Source: Leptolyngbya sp. FACHB-321 (lineage in GTDB: Bacteria; Cyanobacteriota; Cyanobacteriia; Leptolyngbyales; Leptolyngbyaceae). From it: a stretch of 64,000 bases of DNA. The notes under the pieces were generated by a model. The model did no database searches. It saw nothing but the letters and a program-made list of their open reading frames with translations, and was not told the DNA's origin. Every line of letters starts with the position of its first letter. The stretch's first letter is position 1. The stretch lies in the NCBI RefSeq assembly GCF_014695975.1, contig NZ_JACJPI010000056.1, positions 1-64,000 on the forward strand. The letters run 5' to 3'. Shown here piece by piece: positions 8,326 to 18,242 of the stretch. Both the position numbers and the translations under genes were made by a program.

Positions 8326-10008
8326 ATGCTCAAGTCTGCCGCGCCAAAATCACTCCGATGGCAACGTGCCAAACAATCGTTGTTAGCACGTCAGACAGAC
8401 ATCTTTTTGTCTGCGGCACGGTTGATGTGGTATTTGTGGTGGGATGACACGATCGCCCGACGCTTCCCGCAACACCGTAACCGACGCGCTCAGTGGCTGG
8501 TAGGCACGCTCCTCGATTTAGGTCCGACGTTTATTAAAATTGGGCAAGCGTTGTCAACGCGGGGCGATTTACTGCCAGCAGAGTACATTCAGGCGCTAGG
8601 ACAGCTTCAAGACCGGGTGCCAGAGTTTAGTGCAGATGAGGCGATCGCGATTATTGAATCGGAGCTAGGCAGCCCGCTTTACACGCTGTATCGTGACTTT
8701 GACCGAAACCCGATCGCGGCAGCTAGCCTGGGACAGGTGCATAAAGCACGGCTGCATACAGGCGAAGATATTGTGATTAAAGTGCAGCGTCCTGGACTCG
8801 ATACCCTTTTCGATCTCGATTTGAGAGTGCTGCGACGGTTGCTACGTTTTTGCCAGCGCTACCTCCCCTGGACACGGGAGTACGACCTGGAAGCAATCTA
8901 CGAAGAGTTTGCGCTGGTGCTGTATCAAGAAATTGACTACGTGCAAGAAGCCATCAACGCCGATCGCTTTCGCTATAACTTTCGTGACCATGCACGTATC
9001 ACTGCCCCCAAGGTGTACCCCAAATACACCACCAAAAAAGTGCTGACGATGGATTATGTGCCAGGGATTAAGATCAATGATCGCCAGAGCCTGGAGGCGA
9101 TCGGCATTAACGTCAAAGAAATTAATCAACTCGGCATTTGCTCGTATCTCAAGCAGTTATTGCAGGACGGTTTCTTTCAAGCTGATCCCCATCCCGGTAA
9201 TATGGCTGTCAGTCCAGATGGGTGCTTGATCTTCTACGATTTCGGCATGATGGCAGAAGTCAAGTCGATCGACAAAGATCAAATGGTACGTACCTTTTTC
9301 GCTGTGCTGCGGAAAGATACGGATCAGGTAATTCACACCCTGACAACGATGGGACTGATCGAGCCTGCCTCAGATATGGCTCCCATTCGTCGCGTAATGG
9401 GATTTGTGCTAGAGCGCTTTACCGAGAAGCCGATCGCGCTTCAAGAGTTTAGCCAGGTAAAGCAAGAAGTGTCGGCGCTGTTTGCCCAACAGCCCTTTCG
9501 CTTGCCTGCCAAGATGACTTTTATCCTCAAGGCACTGACCACCTTAGATGGGGTTGCCCGCGACCTTGACCCTAACTACAGCTTGATGGAATCTGCCAAG
9601 CCTTTTGTCAAAAGCATTACGATCGCCAAGGGGCAGAGTAGTGGCATTGGTCTTGGTGAATTGACGAAGCAAGCCCGTGAATACATTACCTACAAACTCC
9701 GTCAGCCAAGTCCAACTGAGCGTCTGATTCAACGACTGGAAGAACGACTGGAGCAGGGAGAAGTAGAGCTACGATCGCGATCGCTCGAAACCGATCGTGC
9801 CATCAAAACCATTAACCTTGCTTTGAAAAGTCTGACCTATGCCTGCTTGACTGGCTTTTTACTGCTCTCTGGAGCGGTTCTCTTGGTCGGCGCATATAAA
9901 GTCTGGGCGTTTGCTGCCTTTGGACTGGCAGGTTTAGGCACACTGTTTTTAATCCGCTCTCTCATTGCTCTGACCATTCGAGAACGTATCGATCGACTAG
10001 TCAAGTAG
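8326..10008 (+). CDS. ABC1/UbiB (AarF) family atypical kinase
   Basis: A 560-residue member of the ABC1K family. Characteristic motifs are the KxGQ segment (FIKIGQALSTRGDLLP, about 68-83), the Ala-rich nucleotide loop (AAASLGQVHKARL), VIKVQRPG with the conserved Lys, the catalytic segment DGFFQADPHPGNM and the DFG-like FYDFGMM. Two hydrophobic segments at the C-terminus (about 505-550) suggest membrane anchoring. In cyanobacteria and plastids these proteins regulate prenylquinone and tocopherol metabolism; the exact substrate is unknown. The UbiA prenyltransferase of the window lies 18 kb away, so no operon link is claimed. Convergent with the SNF2 gene, with 83 bases between stops. Confidence 0.93.
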   Translation: MLKSAAPKSLRWQRAKQSLLARQTDIFLSAARLMWYLWWDDTIARRFPQHRNRRAQWLVGTLLDLGPTFIKIGQALSTRGDLLPAEYIQALGQLQDRVPEFSADEAIAIIESELGSPLYTLYRDFDRNPIAAASLGQVHKARLHTGEDIVIKVQRPGLDTLFDLDLRVLRRLLRFCQRYLPWTREYDLEAIYEEFALVLYQEIDYVQEAINADRFRYNFRDHARITAPKVYPKYTTKKVLTMDYVPGIKINDRQSLEAIGINVKEINQLGICSYLKQLLQDGFFQADPHPGNMAVSPDGCLIFYDFGMMAEVKSIDKDQMVRTFFAVLRKDTDQVIHTLTTMGLIEPASDMAPIRRVMGFVLERFTEKPIALQEFSQVKQEVSALFAQQPFRLPAKMTFILKALTTLDGVARDLDPNYSLMESAKPFVKSITIAKGQSSGIGLGELTKQAREYITYKLRQPSPTERLIQRLEERLEQGEVELRSRSLETDRAIKTINLALKSLTYACLTGFLLLSGAVLLVGAYKVWAFAAFGLAGLGTLFLIRSLIALTIRERIDRLVK

Positions 10009-10091
10009 CCCCCACGCGAGTGCCTCTAGGAGTTTATTAAAAGCGACACTTTTTTAGAGCAGCCTGACAGTATTGCAGCGTGTGGTGTGCC

Positions 10092-13000
10092 TTATTCATT
10101 ATCGATAATGGCACTACGATCAAGCAGCAACAAGTCTCTCAAGCTATCGGTATCTAACTCTGTAAGCCAGTTTTCGCCTGCGCCGATGACGTTTTCTGCT
10201 AATGCCTTTTTGCTTTCGATCAGTTCATGCACCTTCTCTTCAAGGGTGCCATTGCAAACAAACTTGTGTACCTGGACATTCTTCGTTTGCCCAATGCGGA
10301 AGACGCGATCGGTTGCTTGATTTTCGACCGCAGGATTCCACCAGCGATCGAAGTGGAAAACGTGATTGGCGCGAGTCAGGTTTAAGCCGACACCGCCTGC
10401 TTTCAACGACAGGATGAAGATGCGCGGTCCTTGCGGATCATGCTGAAAGCGATCGACCATTTCCTCGCGCTGCTTCTTAGACGTGCTGCCATAGAGAAAC
10501 AACGTTTCGCGTCCCAATTGGCGCTCTAAATGGGCTTTTAGCAGCTTGCCCCATTCTGCAAACTGCGTGAAGATGAGGGCGCGATCGCCTTCTGCTACCA
10601 CTTCTTCGATCATTTCTTCTAACCTCTGGAGCTTACCAGAGCGGGTGAGAAAGGCTGAAGTATTAAGGCTCAAGGCTAAACTACTATCACTGCTTTTATC
10701 CTTTATCCTTGAGCCTTTATCTTTGTTTCCTCCACCTGTATCCTTTCCTCCGTCTTCTTCCTTAAGAAAAAGTGCTGGATGATTGCAAATTTGCTTTAGC
10801 TTCACTAGCAGTGCCAGAATGATCCCTTTGCGTTGGATGCCTTCGGCAGCTTCGATTTCTGCGAGGGAGCGATCGACAGTGTGCTGGTAGAGGGAAGCTT
10901 GCTCAGACGAAAGCCCACAGAAGACGGTCATCTCCTGCTTATCGGGTAAGTCTTGAATGATGTCGCGATCGGTCTTAAGACGACGGAGCAGAAAGGGTTG
11001 AACGAGCGATCGCAGGGTTTGCAGAGAGGCAGTATCGCCGTAGCGTTCGATCGGGGTCGCAAAACGACGCTGAAAGAAATTTTTGGGTCCCAGGTAGCCA
11101 GGATTGAGGAAATCCAGAATTGACCACAGTTCAGACAGACGATTTTCGACTGGGGTACCTGTCAGCGCAATGCGAAACTGAGCGTCAAGCTGTCGCACTG
11201 CCTGCGATTGTTTTGCCTCGGGGTTTTTGATATTTTGCGCTTCGTCCAGCACGATGCCCTGCCACGCAATCGGCTGCAAATCCTTGATATCGCGCGAAAC
11301 CAATGCATAGCTAGTGATGACGAGATCTTTACCCTGCACAGCTTTGGCAAAGGACTTGCCTTGTGGTCGTTTATCACCGTGGTACAAGAAGGCTGTCAAC
11401 GTGGGACCAAACTTCTTCACCTCGCGCTCCCAGTTGCCCAGCACAGACGTTGGACAAACGAGCAGCGTGGGATGCTCTAGAGTTTTCTGCTCTTTGAGGT
11501 GTAGTAAAAAGGCAATGAGCTGAATGGTTTTGCCCAAACCCATGTCGTCGGCAAGGCAGGCACCCAAGCCCCACTGCTCCAGAAAAGCTAGCCAGCCAAC
11601 GCCGCGCGATTGGTAGGGACGCAGGACACCGCGAAAGTTTTTCGGTGTGGGCAGTGCCTCAATTTGCCGATTGCCGCTGAGGGTAGTGATGAGTTCTTGT
11701 AAGGGACCGGATGCCTCGAAGCTAACGACAGGCAGTTTTTCGATCGTCTGAGTATCGCCCGTGCTAATCCGTAGCGCATCTTCAAGCGAAAGCGCGGTCT
11801 GGTCTTTGCGGCTGGCAAAAAAGGTCTGGGCAGCGCGAATGTCTTGGGGACGCAGCTCGACCCATTCACCATTAATCTCGACTAGTGGTGCATTAAGGGC
11901 AACCAGGCGATCGAACTCCGCCTTGGAAAGACTTTGTCCGCCAATAGACAACTCCCACCGAAAGTTGAGCAGGCTTTGCAAACCCAGCCGCACCTGTCCT
12001 TTGTTGAGCTTTGCCGACTGTGCCTGAATCTTCAAACCCAGCCGACTTGCCCAGCCACCCTGATTGACCAAACTTGGTGGCAGCACAACGCCCAGCCCGC
12101 TATCTTGTAAGCGCCACGCGGTTGCCTTGATAAATTCGTATGCCTGCAGTGCCGTCAGCGAACAGAACTGAGGGCGTGGGTCTTGCAAGCTGGGTTCGAT
12201 CGGTGGATAAAGGCGAGACGCAAGCCCTAAACCCATCAGTAGGGTTTCTTGTGGTCGATCGATCGATCGACCACGATAGTGCAACTGCTCCACGGGATTC
12301 CCCCAAATGGTGGGGGCTGTCACCAGCAACGTCTCGTCATCTGCCGCCTGTAAAAAATATTCCAACCGCCACTGATTCTGCCCAGATTCGGGCGGGTGCA
12401 AGTAGAGACAGGCACGAAACAGATTTTGCTGCACGCCCTGAAGCTGCAAGGGGGCAGTCCAGTTTGCCAATGCGGTCTCCAGAGAATCTAATCCAGCTGC
12501 GTTCTCGGCTACGGACACGATCTTCGCTTCTTCCCCCAATGCCTGTAGCCACGATCGCACTGACCCAGACAGCATTTTTTCTGTGGAGGTTGGCAACGGG
12601 TGACGTTGAGCCAAAAGCCTGACCTGGGCATCAAGAGTGCTGCTAAGAAAGGCATGGATGAGGCCCTGAGGCGGCGTAGGGAGTGGGAGGACGAGTGGGG
12701 AGTGAGGCGTGGAGAGTGGAGCGTGAGAAGATTGCATGACTCCTTCTTGTTCCCTTTGCGTCCCTACTCCCCCATTTTTTGCTTCTTGCTCATACAGCCG
12801 ACAGACGACGGGCATTCGATCAACAAACTGCTTCCATCGCACCTGATCGACCGCACTATCCAACAACGGCTGCCACCGTGCCCAAGCGAGACTCCTGCCG
12901 TTCTCCTCTCTCTTCTCCAGCCCAGGCAAAAATTTCGATCGTGCCAGCAAGTCCAAACTCCAGCGGGCGGCATGAGACCAAAAGCGAAGATCACCACCAA

Positions 13001-13622
13001 TAAAGGAATCATCCGCATCGACAGTGCCCAATGGCAAAGCATTGAGGAAGGCGAAGGCTGCGATCGGATCAAGGCAAAGCCCCTCAACGCGCCAGGGATA
13101 GAGAAAGCGATCGCGGCTTGGGTCACTCTCTACAACAGCAGAGAGCTGCGGCACGATCGCGCCTGCTGGTAACTCTAGGGCATCATCCGCAACCCAGGAT
13201 GGCAACGCCAGTGTATGGCTTTGCCATACTCCAGGTAGGGTAGTAATGGGGTCAGCTACGAGCGTAGTCGTGCTTTGACTAGAGCGCGATCGCTTTGCTT
13301 TGGCAACCGTCAGCTCCGGCACTGCCGCTGACTCCAACAGTGGGGCTGGGAGACGCAGATGATTGGCTTGTTGCCGCGATCGCAGCAGCGCTAGCAGTTC
13401 AGCGGGAGCTATCGCGAAGGGATGAGGTTGGATCGTCGCCTCTAATGCAGAGAAACCAGGGGCATAGGGCATCTCAGGCGTAATTCTGCGCCAAACCTCG
13501 CCCCAAAGAAACAGGTAGCCACGAGACAAAGCGGCACGATCGATGGGAGCCTGCCCTACCCCTGCTTGCGCCGGGGTTTCTGCTTGAGAATGAACAAACC
13601 AACTACCGTGTAAAATTGCCAT
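10092..13622 (-). CDS. SNF2/Rad54-family DEAD/DEAH helicase
   Basis: A 1176-residue Swi2/Snf2 ATPase of the bacterial HepA/RapA-like type. The N-terminal half carries an SNF2-associated domain (PF12419-like, roughly residues 480-640). The motor begins with LADDMGLGKTIQLIAF (motif I, about 690), LVCPTSVLGNWEREV (Ia), VLDEAQNIKNP (motif II, DEAQ, about 790), ALTGTPVENRLSELWS (III), then the helicase C domain with FTQFAEWG, LKAGGVGLNL and RIGQTKNVQVHKFV (V-VI). Such proteins translocate on dsDNA and remodel protein-DNA complexes, e.g. recycling RNA polymerase. Two in-frame low-complexity insertions (see repeats at 10655 and 12660) interrupt the linker regions without breaking the frame. ATG 13622; no partner gene adjoins. 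Confidence 0.93.
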   Translation of the reverse strand: MAILHGSWFVHSQAETPAQAGVGQAPIDRAALSRGYLFLWGEVWRRITPEMPYAPGFSALEATIQPHPFAIAPAELLALLRSRQQANHLRLPAPLLESAAVPELTVAKAKRSRSSQSTTTLVADPITTLPGVWQSHTLALPSWVADDALELPAGAIVPQLSAVVESDPSRDRFLYPWRVEGLCLDPIAAFAFLNALPLGTVDADDSFIGGDLRFWSHAARWSLDLLARSKFLPGLEKREENGRSLAWARWQPLLDSAVDQVRWKQFVDRMPVVCRLYEQEAKNGGVGTQREQEGVMQSSHAPLSTPHSPLVLPLPTPPQGLIHAFLSSTLDAQVRLLAQRHPLPTSTEKMLSGSVRSWLQALGEEAKIVSVAENAAGLDSLETALANWTAPLQLQGVQQNLFRACLYLHPPESGQNQWRLEYFLQAADDETLLVTAPTIWGNPVEQLHYRGRSIDRPQETLLMGLGLASRLYPPIEPSLQDPRPQFCSLTALQAYEFIKATAWRLQDSGLGVVLPPSLVNQGGWASRLGLKIQAQSAKLNKGQVRLGLQSLLNFRWELSIGGQSLSKAEFDRLVALNAPLVEINGEWVELRPQDIRAAQTFFASRKDQTALSLEDALRISTGDTQTIEKLPVVSFEASGPLQELITTLSGNRQIEALPTPKNFRGVLRPYQSRGVGWLAFLEQWGLGACLADDMGLGKTIQLIAFLLHLKEQKTLEHPTLLVCPTSVLGNWEREVKKFGPTLTAFLYHGDKRPQGKSFAKAVQGKDLVITSYALVSRDIKDLQPIAWQGIVLDEAQNIKNPEAKQSQAVRQLDAQFRIALTGTPVENRLSELWSILDFLNPGYLGPKNFFQRRFATPIERYGDTASLQTLRSLVQPFLLRRLKTDRDIIQDLPDKQEMTVFCGLSSEQASLYQHTVDRSLAEIEAAEGIQRKGIILALLVKLKQICNHPALFLKEEDGGKDTGGGNKDKGSRIKDKSSDSSLALSLNTSAFLTRSGKLQRLEEMIEEVVAEGDRALIFTQFAEWGKLLKAHLERQLGRETLFLYGSTSKKQREEMVDRFQHDPQGPRIFILSLKAGGVGLNLTRANHVFHFDRWWNPAVENQATDRVFRIGQTKNVQVHKFVCNGTLEEKVHELIESKKALAENVIGAGENWLTELDTDSLRDLLLLDRSAIIDNE
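10655..10765. repeat. Low-complexity DNA inserted in frame in the SNF2 gene
   Basis: A stretch of repeated AAGGCTCAAGG/ATCCTTTATCCTTGAG-type words and TCCTCC runs, encoding a Lys/Asp/Gly/Ser-rich segment (about residues 950-990, e.g. GGKDTGGGNKDKGSRIKDK) exactly between the conserved CNHPALFL and SGKLQRLEEM motifs of the helicase. The same kind of purine-rich word occurs in intergenic regions here (27471, 34360, 47229), so it looks like a dispersed cyanobacterial small repeat that landed in coding sequence. Confidence 0.6.
12660..12770. repeat. Second low-complexity insertion in the SNF2 gene
   Basis: Purine-rich GAGTGGGGAGTGAGG-type words, read on the minus strand as Ser/Thr/Pro/Leu-rich residues (about 284-321, e.g. 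SSHAPLSTPHSPLVLPLPTP). It keeps the frame and sits in the poorly conserved N-terminal half. Similar words occur in intergenic DNA at 39949 and 47229. Confidence 0.6.
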
Positions 13623-14447
13623 GCGCGTTAGAGAAATTCAGTCTGCGCTGAAAAGAGTTGAACGTAAGAAAGCGTTGCAAAAGTTAGTGCGGTGATGTTA
13701 TGGCGATCGAGAAAGACGATAAGAACTCTGAGAAAAAAAGCAGGTATATGACTGTACTGAGGCAATACATTACTAGCTTTTAACGTTGTGCATCATCATG
13801 CAGACAGTCTTACAACTTGACCCAAGCGAACTAGTAGAGTGGTTAGCATTACCGCTGTAAGCACTGCCTTCAAAACATGTAGTAAGAGGCAATGTTGCAG
13901 AGCTTTAACCTAACGCAACTGCCTTAAAAGCAAAGAGAAGCACGCTGATTAACAGTTTCTAACGAAGAGTACATTCTTCACTCGCAGCACCTTTTGACTC
14001 CAGAAGTGATGCCCTATGCGATCGTTTAACACACCTCTTTGCTACACATTTCATTACAAAACTAGCCAAGTGTAGAGAGTCAGAGCGCGAAAACCTCAAC
14101 GGTAAACAAACTCCTGAAAGTTTGCAATTCCAGGTTTAACCGTCGCGATCGCCTCTGCATCATCCACACATTGTACAACCTGAAACCGAAGGTCAGAGTC
14201 CTAATAGTGCGTCAGGTTGTCTTGTTTCCGCGTAGCGCATCTAATACAGATCCTGATGCTGAAGCGCTGACTGCTTCTGGCTTTTCACTTCTATTTCTGC
14301 ATCTCTGCTGAAGCGCTTTTTCAAACTTTTTTAACATTTTGAATCGCTCACTTTTGACGATCGCTTGTATTCAAGTCCGTATCTGAATATCAATGCTACG
14401 ATTGCGAAAGAAAACAAAAAGAGTGACAAAGAAGGATAGCACAAGGC
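13623..14447. other. 825-base intergenic region between SNF2 gene and pnp
   Basis: Divergent region holding promoters for both genes. No long frame. A 20-codon frame at 13798-13860 reads MQTVLQLDPSELVEWLALPL but lacks a good ribosome binding site; it may be a gene remnant. The word TGCTGAAGCGCT occurs twice (near 14257 and 14307). Nothing else is recognisable. Confidence 0.4.
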
Positions 14448-16598
14448 ATGAAAGAGTTTGAAAAGTCGATATCCTTTGATGGTAGGGATATTCGACTAAA
14501 GGTTGGTTTACTCGCTCCACAGGCAGGAGGAACCGTCCTCATTGAATCAGAAGACACTGCCGTTTTGGTAACTGCAACCCGTGCTGCTGGACGAGAAGGT
14601 ATTGACTTCCTCCCGCTGCTGGTCGACTACGAAGAACGTTTGTATGCGGCTGGACGAATTCCTGGCGGCTTTTTGCGGCGTGAGGGTCGTCCGCCTGAGC
14701 GTGCAACACTAACGAGCCGTTTGATTGACCGTCCCTTACGTCCTCTGTTTCCCAGTTGGCTACGGGATGATATTCAGGTCGTAGCGACCACAATGTCAAT
14801 GGACGATCGCGTACCGCCCGATGTACTGGCTGTAACAGGCGCATCGATCGCCGTACTGCTAGCAAAGCTACCCTTTAATGGTCCGATGGCAGCCGTGCGC
14901 GTTGGCTTGGTCGGCGATGATTTTGTCATTAACCCCACCTTCAGCGAAATCGAATCGGGTGATCTGGATCTAGTGGTCGCAGGCACACCGGAAGGCGTGA
15001 TCATGGTGGAAGCGGGAGCAAACCAGTTACCCGAGCAAGACATCATTGAAGCAATCGACTTTGGCTATGAAGCCGTGCGCGATTTGATTCAGGCACAGTT
15101 AGATTTGTTAAAAGAACTGGGCATTGAGCAGGTCAAAGAAGCGCCGCCTGAAGTTGATTTGACGCTAGAAAATTTCATTAAAGAGCGCGTTACTCAACCT
15201 GTGAAAGAAGTGCTCGGTCGCTTTGAAAAAGATAAGCCTGTTCGCGATGCTGCGCTGGACGAAATTAAGGCAACCGTAGTAGCTGCGATCGCCGAACTGC
15301 CTGACGAAGATCCAGTAAAACTGGCTTCCGCAAAAGCGCCCAAAGCGTTGAGCAACACATTCAAAGAAGTTACCAAAACCCTCATGCGTCGTCAGGTGAT
15401 TGAAGACAGCATTCGGGTCGATGGTCGCAAACTGGATGAAGTGCGTCCGATCTCCTGCCGGGTTGGTGTGCTACCGCCGCGTGTACATGGCAGTGGCTTG
15501 TTCAATCGGGGGCTAACGCAGGTGTTGTCTGTAGTCACCCTGGGTACTCCCGGCGACGCTCAGGAAATGGATGACCTCCATCCTGATGAGAAAAAACGCT
15601 ACCTGCACCACTACAACTTCCCGCCCTATTCTGTCGGTGAAACGCGACCCATGCGTACCCCCGGTCGTCGTGAAGTGGGTCATGGTGCCCTGGCAGAACG
15701 TGCGCTGATTCCCGTTTTGCCTAAAAAAGAAGATTTTCCTTACGTCCTGCGGGTTGTCTCTGAAGTACTGTCGTCCAACGGCTCTACGTCAATGGGTTCG
15801 GTGTCTGGCTCCACGCTGGCGCTCATGGATGCGGGCGTTCCCATTACCAAACCTGTCAGTGGTGCGGCAATGGGTTTGATCAAAGAAGGCGACGAAATCC
15901 GCATCCTGACGGATATTCAGGGGATTGAAGACTTCCTCGGCGACATGGACTTCAAGGTGGCAGGTACAGATACAGGCATCACGGCGCTTCAGCTTGATAT
16001 GAAGCTCAACGGTCTGCCGTTAGCGATTATTGCGCAAGCAATCAATGAAGCTAAACCAGCCCGTCTGCACATCCTGTCGAAGATGCTAGAAGCGATTAAC
16101 CAGCCGCGTACTGAGATGTCGCTGTTTGCACCCCGCTTGCTAACCATCAAAATTGACCCTGAGATGATCGGTATGATCATCGGTCCCGGTGGTAAAACCA
16201 TCAAAGGTATTACTGAAGAAACGGGAGCCAAAATCGACATTGAAGACACAGGCGTTGTCACGATTTCGTCGATCGATGGCGAATCGGCGAAGAAAGCACG
16301 TAGCATCATCCAGGGTATGACGCGCAAGCTCAACCAGGGCGATGTGTATATCGGTAAAGTGACCCGTGTGATTCCGATCGGTGCCTTTGTGGAGTTCCTA
16401 CCTGGCAAAGAAGGTATGATTCACATCTCGCAACTAGCAGACTATCGCGTCGGCAAGGTAGAGGATGAAGTGAATCTCGGTGATGAAGTGATTGTCAAGG
16501 TACGCGAAATTGACAACCGGGGACGTGTAAACCTGACACGTCTAGGCATTCACCCCGATGAAGCAGCAGCAGCACGTGAAGCAGCGGCTGTAGTCTAG
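14448..16598 (+). CDS. pnp: Polyribonucleotide nucleotidyltransferase (PNPase)
   Basis: A 716-residue PNPase, which degrades RNA 3'->5' phosphorolytically and can add heteropolymeric tails; in cyanobacteria it is the main tailing enzyme. Two RNase PH-like domains (about 1-230 and 320-550) flank an all-helical domain; conserved segments include [20 protein letters not shown] and [22 protein letters not shown] domain ([18 protein letters not shown], about 578-595) and an S1 domain ([21 protein letters not shown], about 630-650) complete the standard layout at normal length. The start ATG follows AAGG at the usual distance. An intrinsic terminator follows 55 bases after the stop. Confidence 0.98.
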   Translation: MKEFEKSISFDGRDIRLKVGLLAPQAGGTVLIESEDTAVLVTATRAAGREGIDFLPLLVDYEERLYAAGRIPGGFLRREGRPPERATLTSRLIDRPLRPLFPSWLRDDIQVVATTMSMDDRVPPDVLAVTGASIAVLLAKLPFNGPMAAVRVGLVGDDFVINPTFSEIESGDLDLVVAGTPEGVIMVEAGANQLPEQDIIEAIDFGYEAVRDLIQAQLDLLKELGIEQVKEAPPEVDLTLENFIKERVTQPVKEVLGRFEKDKPVRDAALDEIKATVVAAIAELPDEDPVKLASAKAPKALSNTFKEVTKTLMRRQVIEDSIRVDGRKLDEVRPISCRVGVLPPRVHGSGLFNRGLTQVLSVVTLGTPGDAQEMDDLHPDEKKRYLHHYNFPPYSVGETRPMRTPGRREVGHGALAERALIPVLPKKEDFPYVLRVVSEVLSSNGSTSMGSVSGSTLALMDAGVPITKPVSGAAMGLIKEGDEIRILTDIQGIEDFLGDMDFKVAGTDTGITALQLDMKLNGLPLAIIAQAINEAKPARLHILSKMLEAINQPRTEMSLFAPRLLTIKIDPEMIGMIIGPGGKTIKGITEETGAKIDIEDTGVVTISSIDGESAKKARSIIQGMTRKLNQGDVYIGKVTRVIPIGAFVEFLPGKEGMIHISQLADYRVGKVEDEVNLGDEVIVKVREIDNRGRVNLTRLGIHPDEAAAAREAAAVV

Positions 16599-16652
16599 GA
16601 GATCGTTGTTGGTGGGTTGTGATTAGACAAGCCTAATTAAAAGACTCCCTTT

Positions 16653-16690
16653 AGTAGAGACGTTCCACTGGAACGTCTCTACTGTTGTTT
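16653..16690 (+). terminator. pnp terminator, palindromic GTAGAGACGTT-type repeat
   Basis: A perfect 14-bp stem (16653-16666 / 16670-16683) with a 3-base loop, followed by GTTGTTTT. The arms contain GTAGAGACGTT / AACGTCTCTAC, a palindromic word widely dispersed in filamentous cyanobacterial genomes, so this terminator was probably recruited from a repeat family. Confidence 0.8.
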
Positions 16691-16879
16691 TGGAGCGAAA
16701 TGCGATACTCCCTGCAATATAGAGGCTAGAGCAGGTGGCAACCTGACCTTACCTGATCATGGCTGAATCACTATGCTGAATCGTTATTAAACGAGTTTCA
16801 AACTGCTTGCAATAATCTTGAACTGAGCCATCCCTATAAGCGAAAGTGAGGACACGATCGCGGGGCGATTCTTCAGCCT

Positions 16880-17314
16880 TCAAGGTAGCTTATAGCTAGC
16901 AACTCGTAGCGACAGTTGCCCTTGCCTGGGATCACGGCTGAAGATGAACGCCCCTTCCGCTTCCTCTTTGCTAGATAGAAAGTCGATTTCTAAAGTGCCT
17001 GTTTCCACGATCGTGCCACCGATACGTAGCTCTGCCAGTACGTGTACTGATTCTGCTGTATCACCACCGCTATTGGTGACTGTAATCGGCACGTAAAATT
17101 GCCCTTTGGCAGCACGAATTGGTTCAGTGTTGAGGACAGAGAGAAGCGGTGGTTGTTGCTGTTGTTCATCCAGCCAGGTATAGCCCACTAGCCCTACAAC
17201 AGTTGCCAGGAGTAAGGACGCGATACCAAAGGTAATCAGCTCGGCACGCGAGCGCGGTTGCGGCTGGTTAGGTTGCGGTTTGTTAGGGGCAGAAGCTTGA
17301 GAAGGCTGACTCAT
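16880..17314 (-). CDS. TIGR02588 family protein
   Basis: A 144-residue protein with a short Pro/Gln-rich cytoplasmic head, one membrane segment (about 35-55, ITFGIASLLLATVVGLVGYTW) and an extracytoplasmic beta-rich domain (FYVPITVTNSGGDTAESVHV, then GTLEIDFLSSKEEAEGAFIF) resembling a small Ig-like fold. It matches the conserved family TIGR02588, always found beside TIGR02587. I chose ATG 17314, whose ATGA overlaps the stop of the upstream TIGR02587 gene, giving translational coupling; the frame itself opens further upstream but would overlap more. Function unknown. Confidence 0.8.
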   Translation of the reverse strand: MSQPSQASAPNKPQPNQPQPRSRAELITFGIASLLLATVVGLVGYTWLDEQQQQPPLLSVLNTEPIRAAKGQFYVPITVTNSGGDTAESVHVLAELRIGGTIVETGTLEIDFLSSKEEAEGAFIFSRDPRQGQLSLRVASYKLP

Positions 17315-18195
17315 AAGGTTAGCCTGCCAGCAGCGCCACCAATAGTGGCTGGTAGACCCAGCAGCAATGTTTGCTCTAACCACATTGTCCAAGGGTCACT
17401 CAACGTCAGGCGCTCAAAAAACCATAGCATGATCACGGCTGCAACCAATGACACCAGATAAGACATTACAGTCTCACTTAAGGGTTGTTGAAAAATACCT
17501 TGCTGCTGCCGCCGTTTACGCTGATCGGAAAAGCCTGCTTCAAACACGATGCCATAAGAAATGAGCAGCGATGCCACGATTATACTTAGCAGCCACGGTG
17601 CTGAAACAGCCGCAGCTACCATCGGAATCTCGTCGGTAGGCGAGATGTTAAACCCGATGACGATCGCACCAATGAGCGTTGCACCGATATCAGCCAGGGT
17701 CGCGTTGAGTGAACCCGCTGCCTCCGTTTTTAACTGCGAGCGATCATCAGGCGGCGGCTCCGCCTCACGGGTATCCCCCAAAAAGTGACCCGCCAATGCA
17801 ACCCCTAGAGCAAAGGGCACCGACTCAAAGATTACCTTGCCAAGCGCCTCGCGCAGGGATGTGTCAAAGGTCAGCTCTCGCAGTAGCAGTAGCACCAGCG
17901 CCGCGCAGAGCAAGCCGATCGCCATTGCCTCTACAGTGTCCATAAACGCTTCATAGGGGCGAGACCGTCTCGTTCTGCGAAAGCCTTCAGTGCGGTTAAG
18001 CCAAAAAACGGCAATGAAGGTACCCGCGATCGCCATCATGATTCTAGGTGGTTGAGCCGTAGAGCCAACCCACCAAACCTCCATCGTGTAAAGCAACGGA
18101 ATGCCAAACAAGAAGCCACCGCACGCTCCTCGCACAATATCGTTCAGCTCAGTTGCCCAGGCTGAACGGTGTCGTTTTTTCATTAGAACCATCAT
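17311..18195 (-). CDS. TIGR02587 family integral membrane protein
   Basis: A polytopic membrane protein of about 294 residues with roughly eight hydrophobic segments. The conserved pattern (ELNDIVRGACGGFLFGIPLLYTMEVWW near the N-terminus, RTRRSRPYEAFMDTVEAMAIG in the first loop) matches TIGR02587. It forms a two-gene unit with TIGR02588 downstream (4-base ATGA overlap), so the two likely make one membrane complex. No substrate is known. The start is uncertain: a GTG at 18210 is in frame, and ATGs at 18195, 18192 and 18183 follow a GAGAGG motif; the choice does not alter the conserved part. Confidence 0.82.
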   Translation of the reverse strand: MMVLMKKRHRSAWATELNDIVRGACGGFLFGIPLLYTMEVWWVGSTAQPPRIMMAIAGTFIAVFWLNRTEGFRRTRRSRPYEAFMDTVEAMAIGLLCAALVLLLLRELTFDTSLREALGKVIFESVPFALGVALAGHFLGDTREAEPPPDDRSQLKTEAAGSLNATLADIGATLIGAIVIGFNISPTDEIPMVAAAVSAPWLLSIIVASLLISYGIVFEAGFSDQRKRRQQQGIFQQPLSETVMSYLVSLVAAVIMLWFFERLTLSDPWTMWLEQTLLLGLPATIGGAAGRLTL

Positions 18196-18242
18196 TCGCC
18201 TCTCTTTCACTCAGATGGCTGAAGCAGCCATCTGCTACTAAT

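Noticed and set aside
12140-12622. 160-codon + strand frame inside the SNF2 gene
   Set aside because: Antisense shadow of a well-supported coding region; no recognisable domain.
13798-13860. 20-codon frame MQTVLQLDPSELVEWLALPL
   Set aside because: No ribosome binding site and too short to judge; possibly a gene remnant, but the evidence is insufficient.
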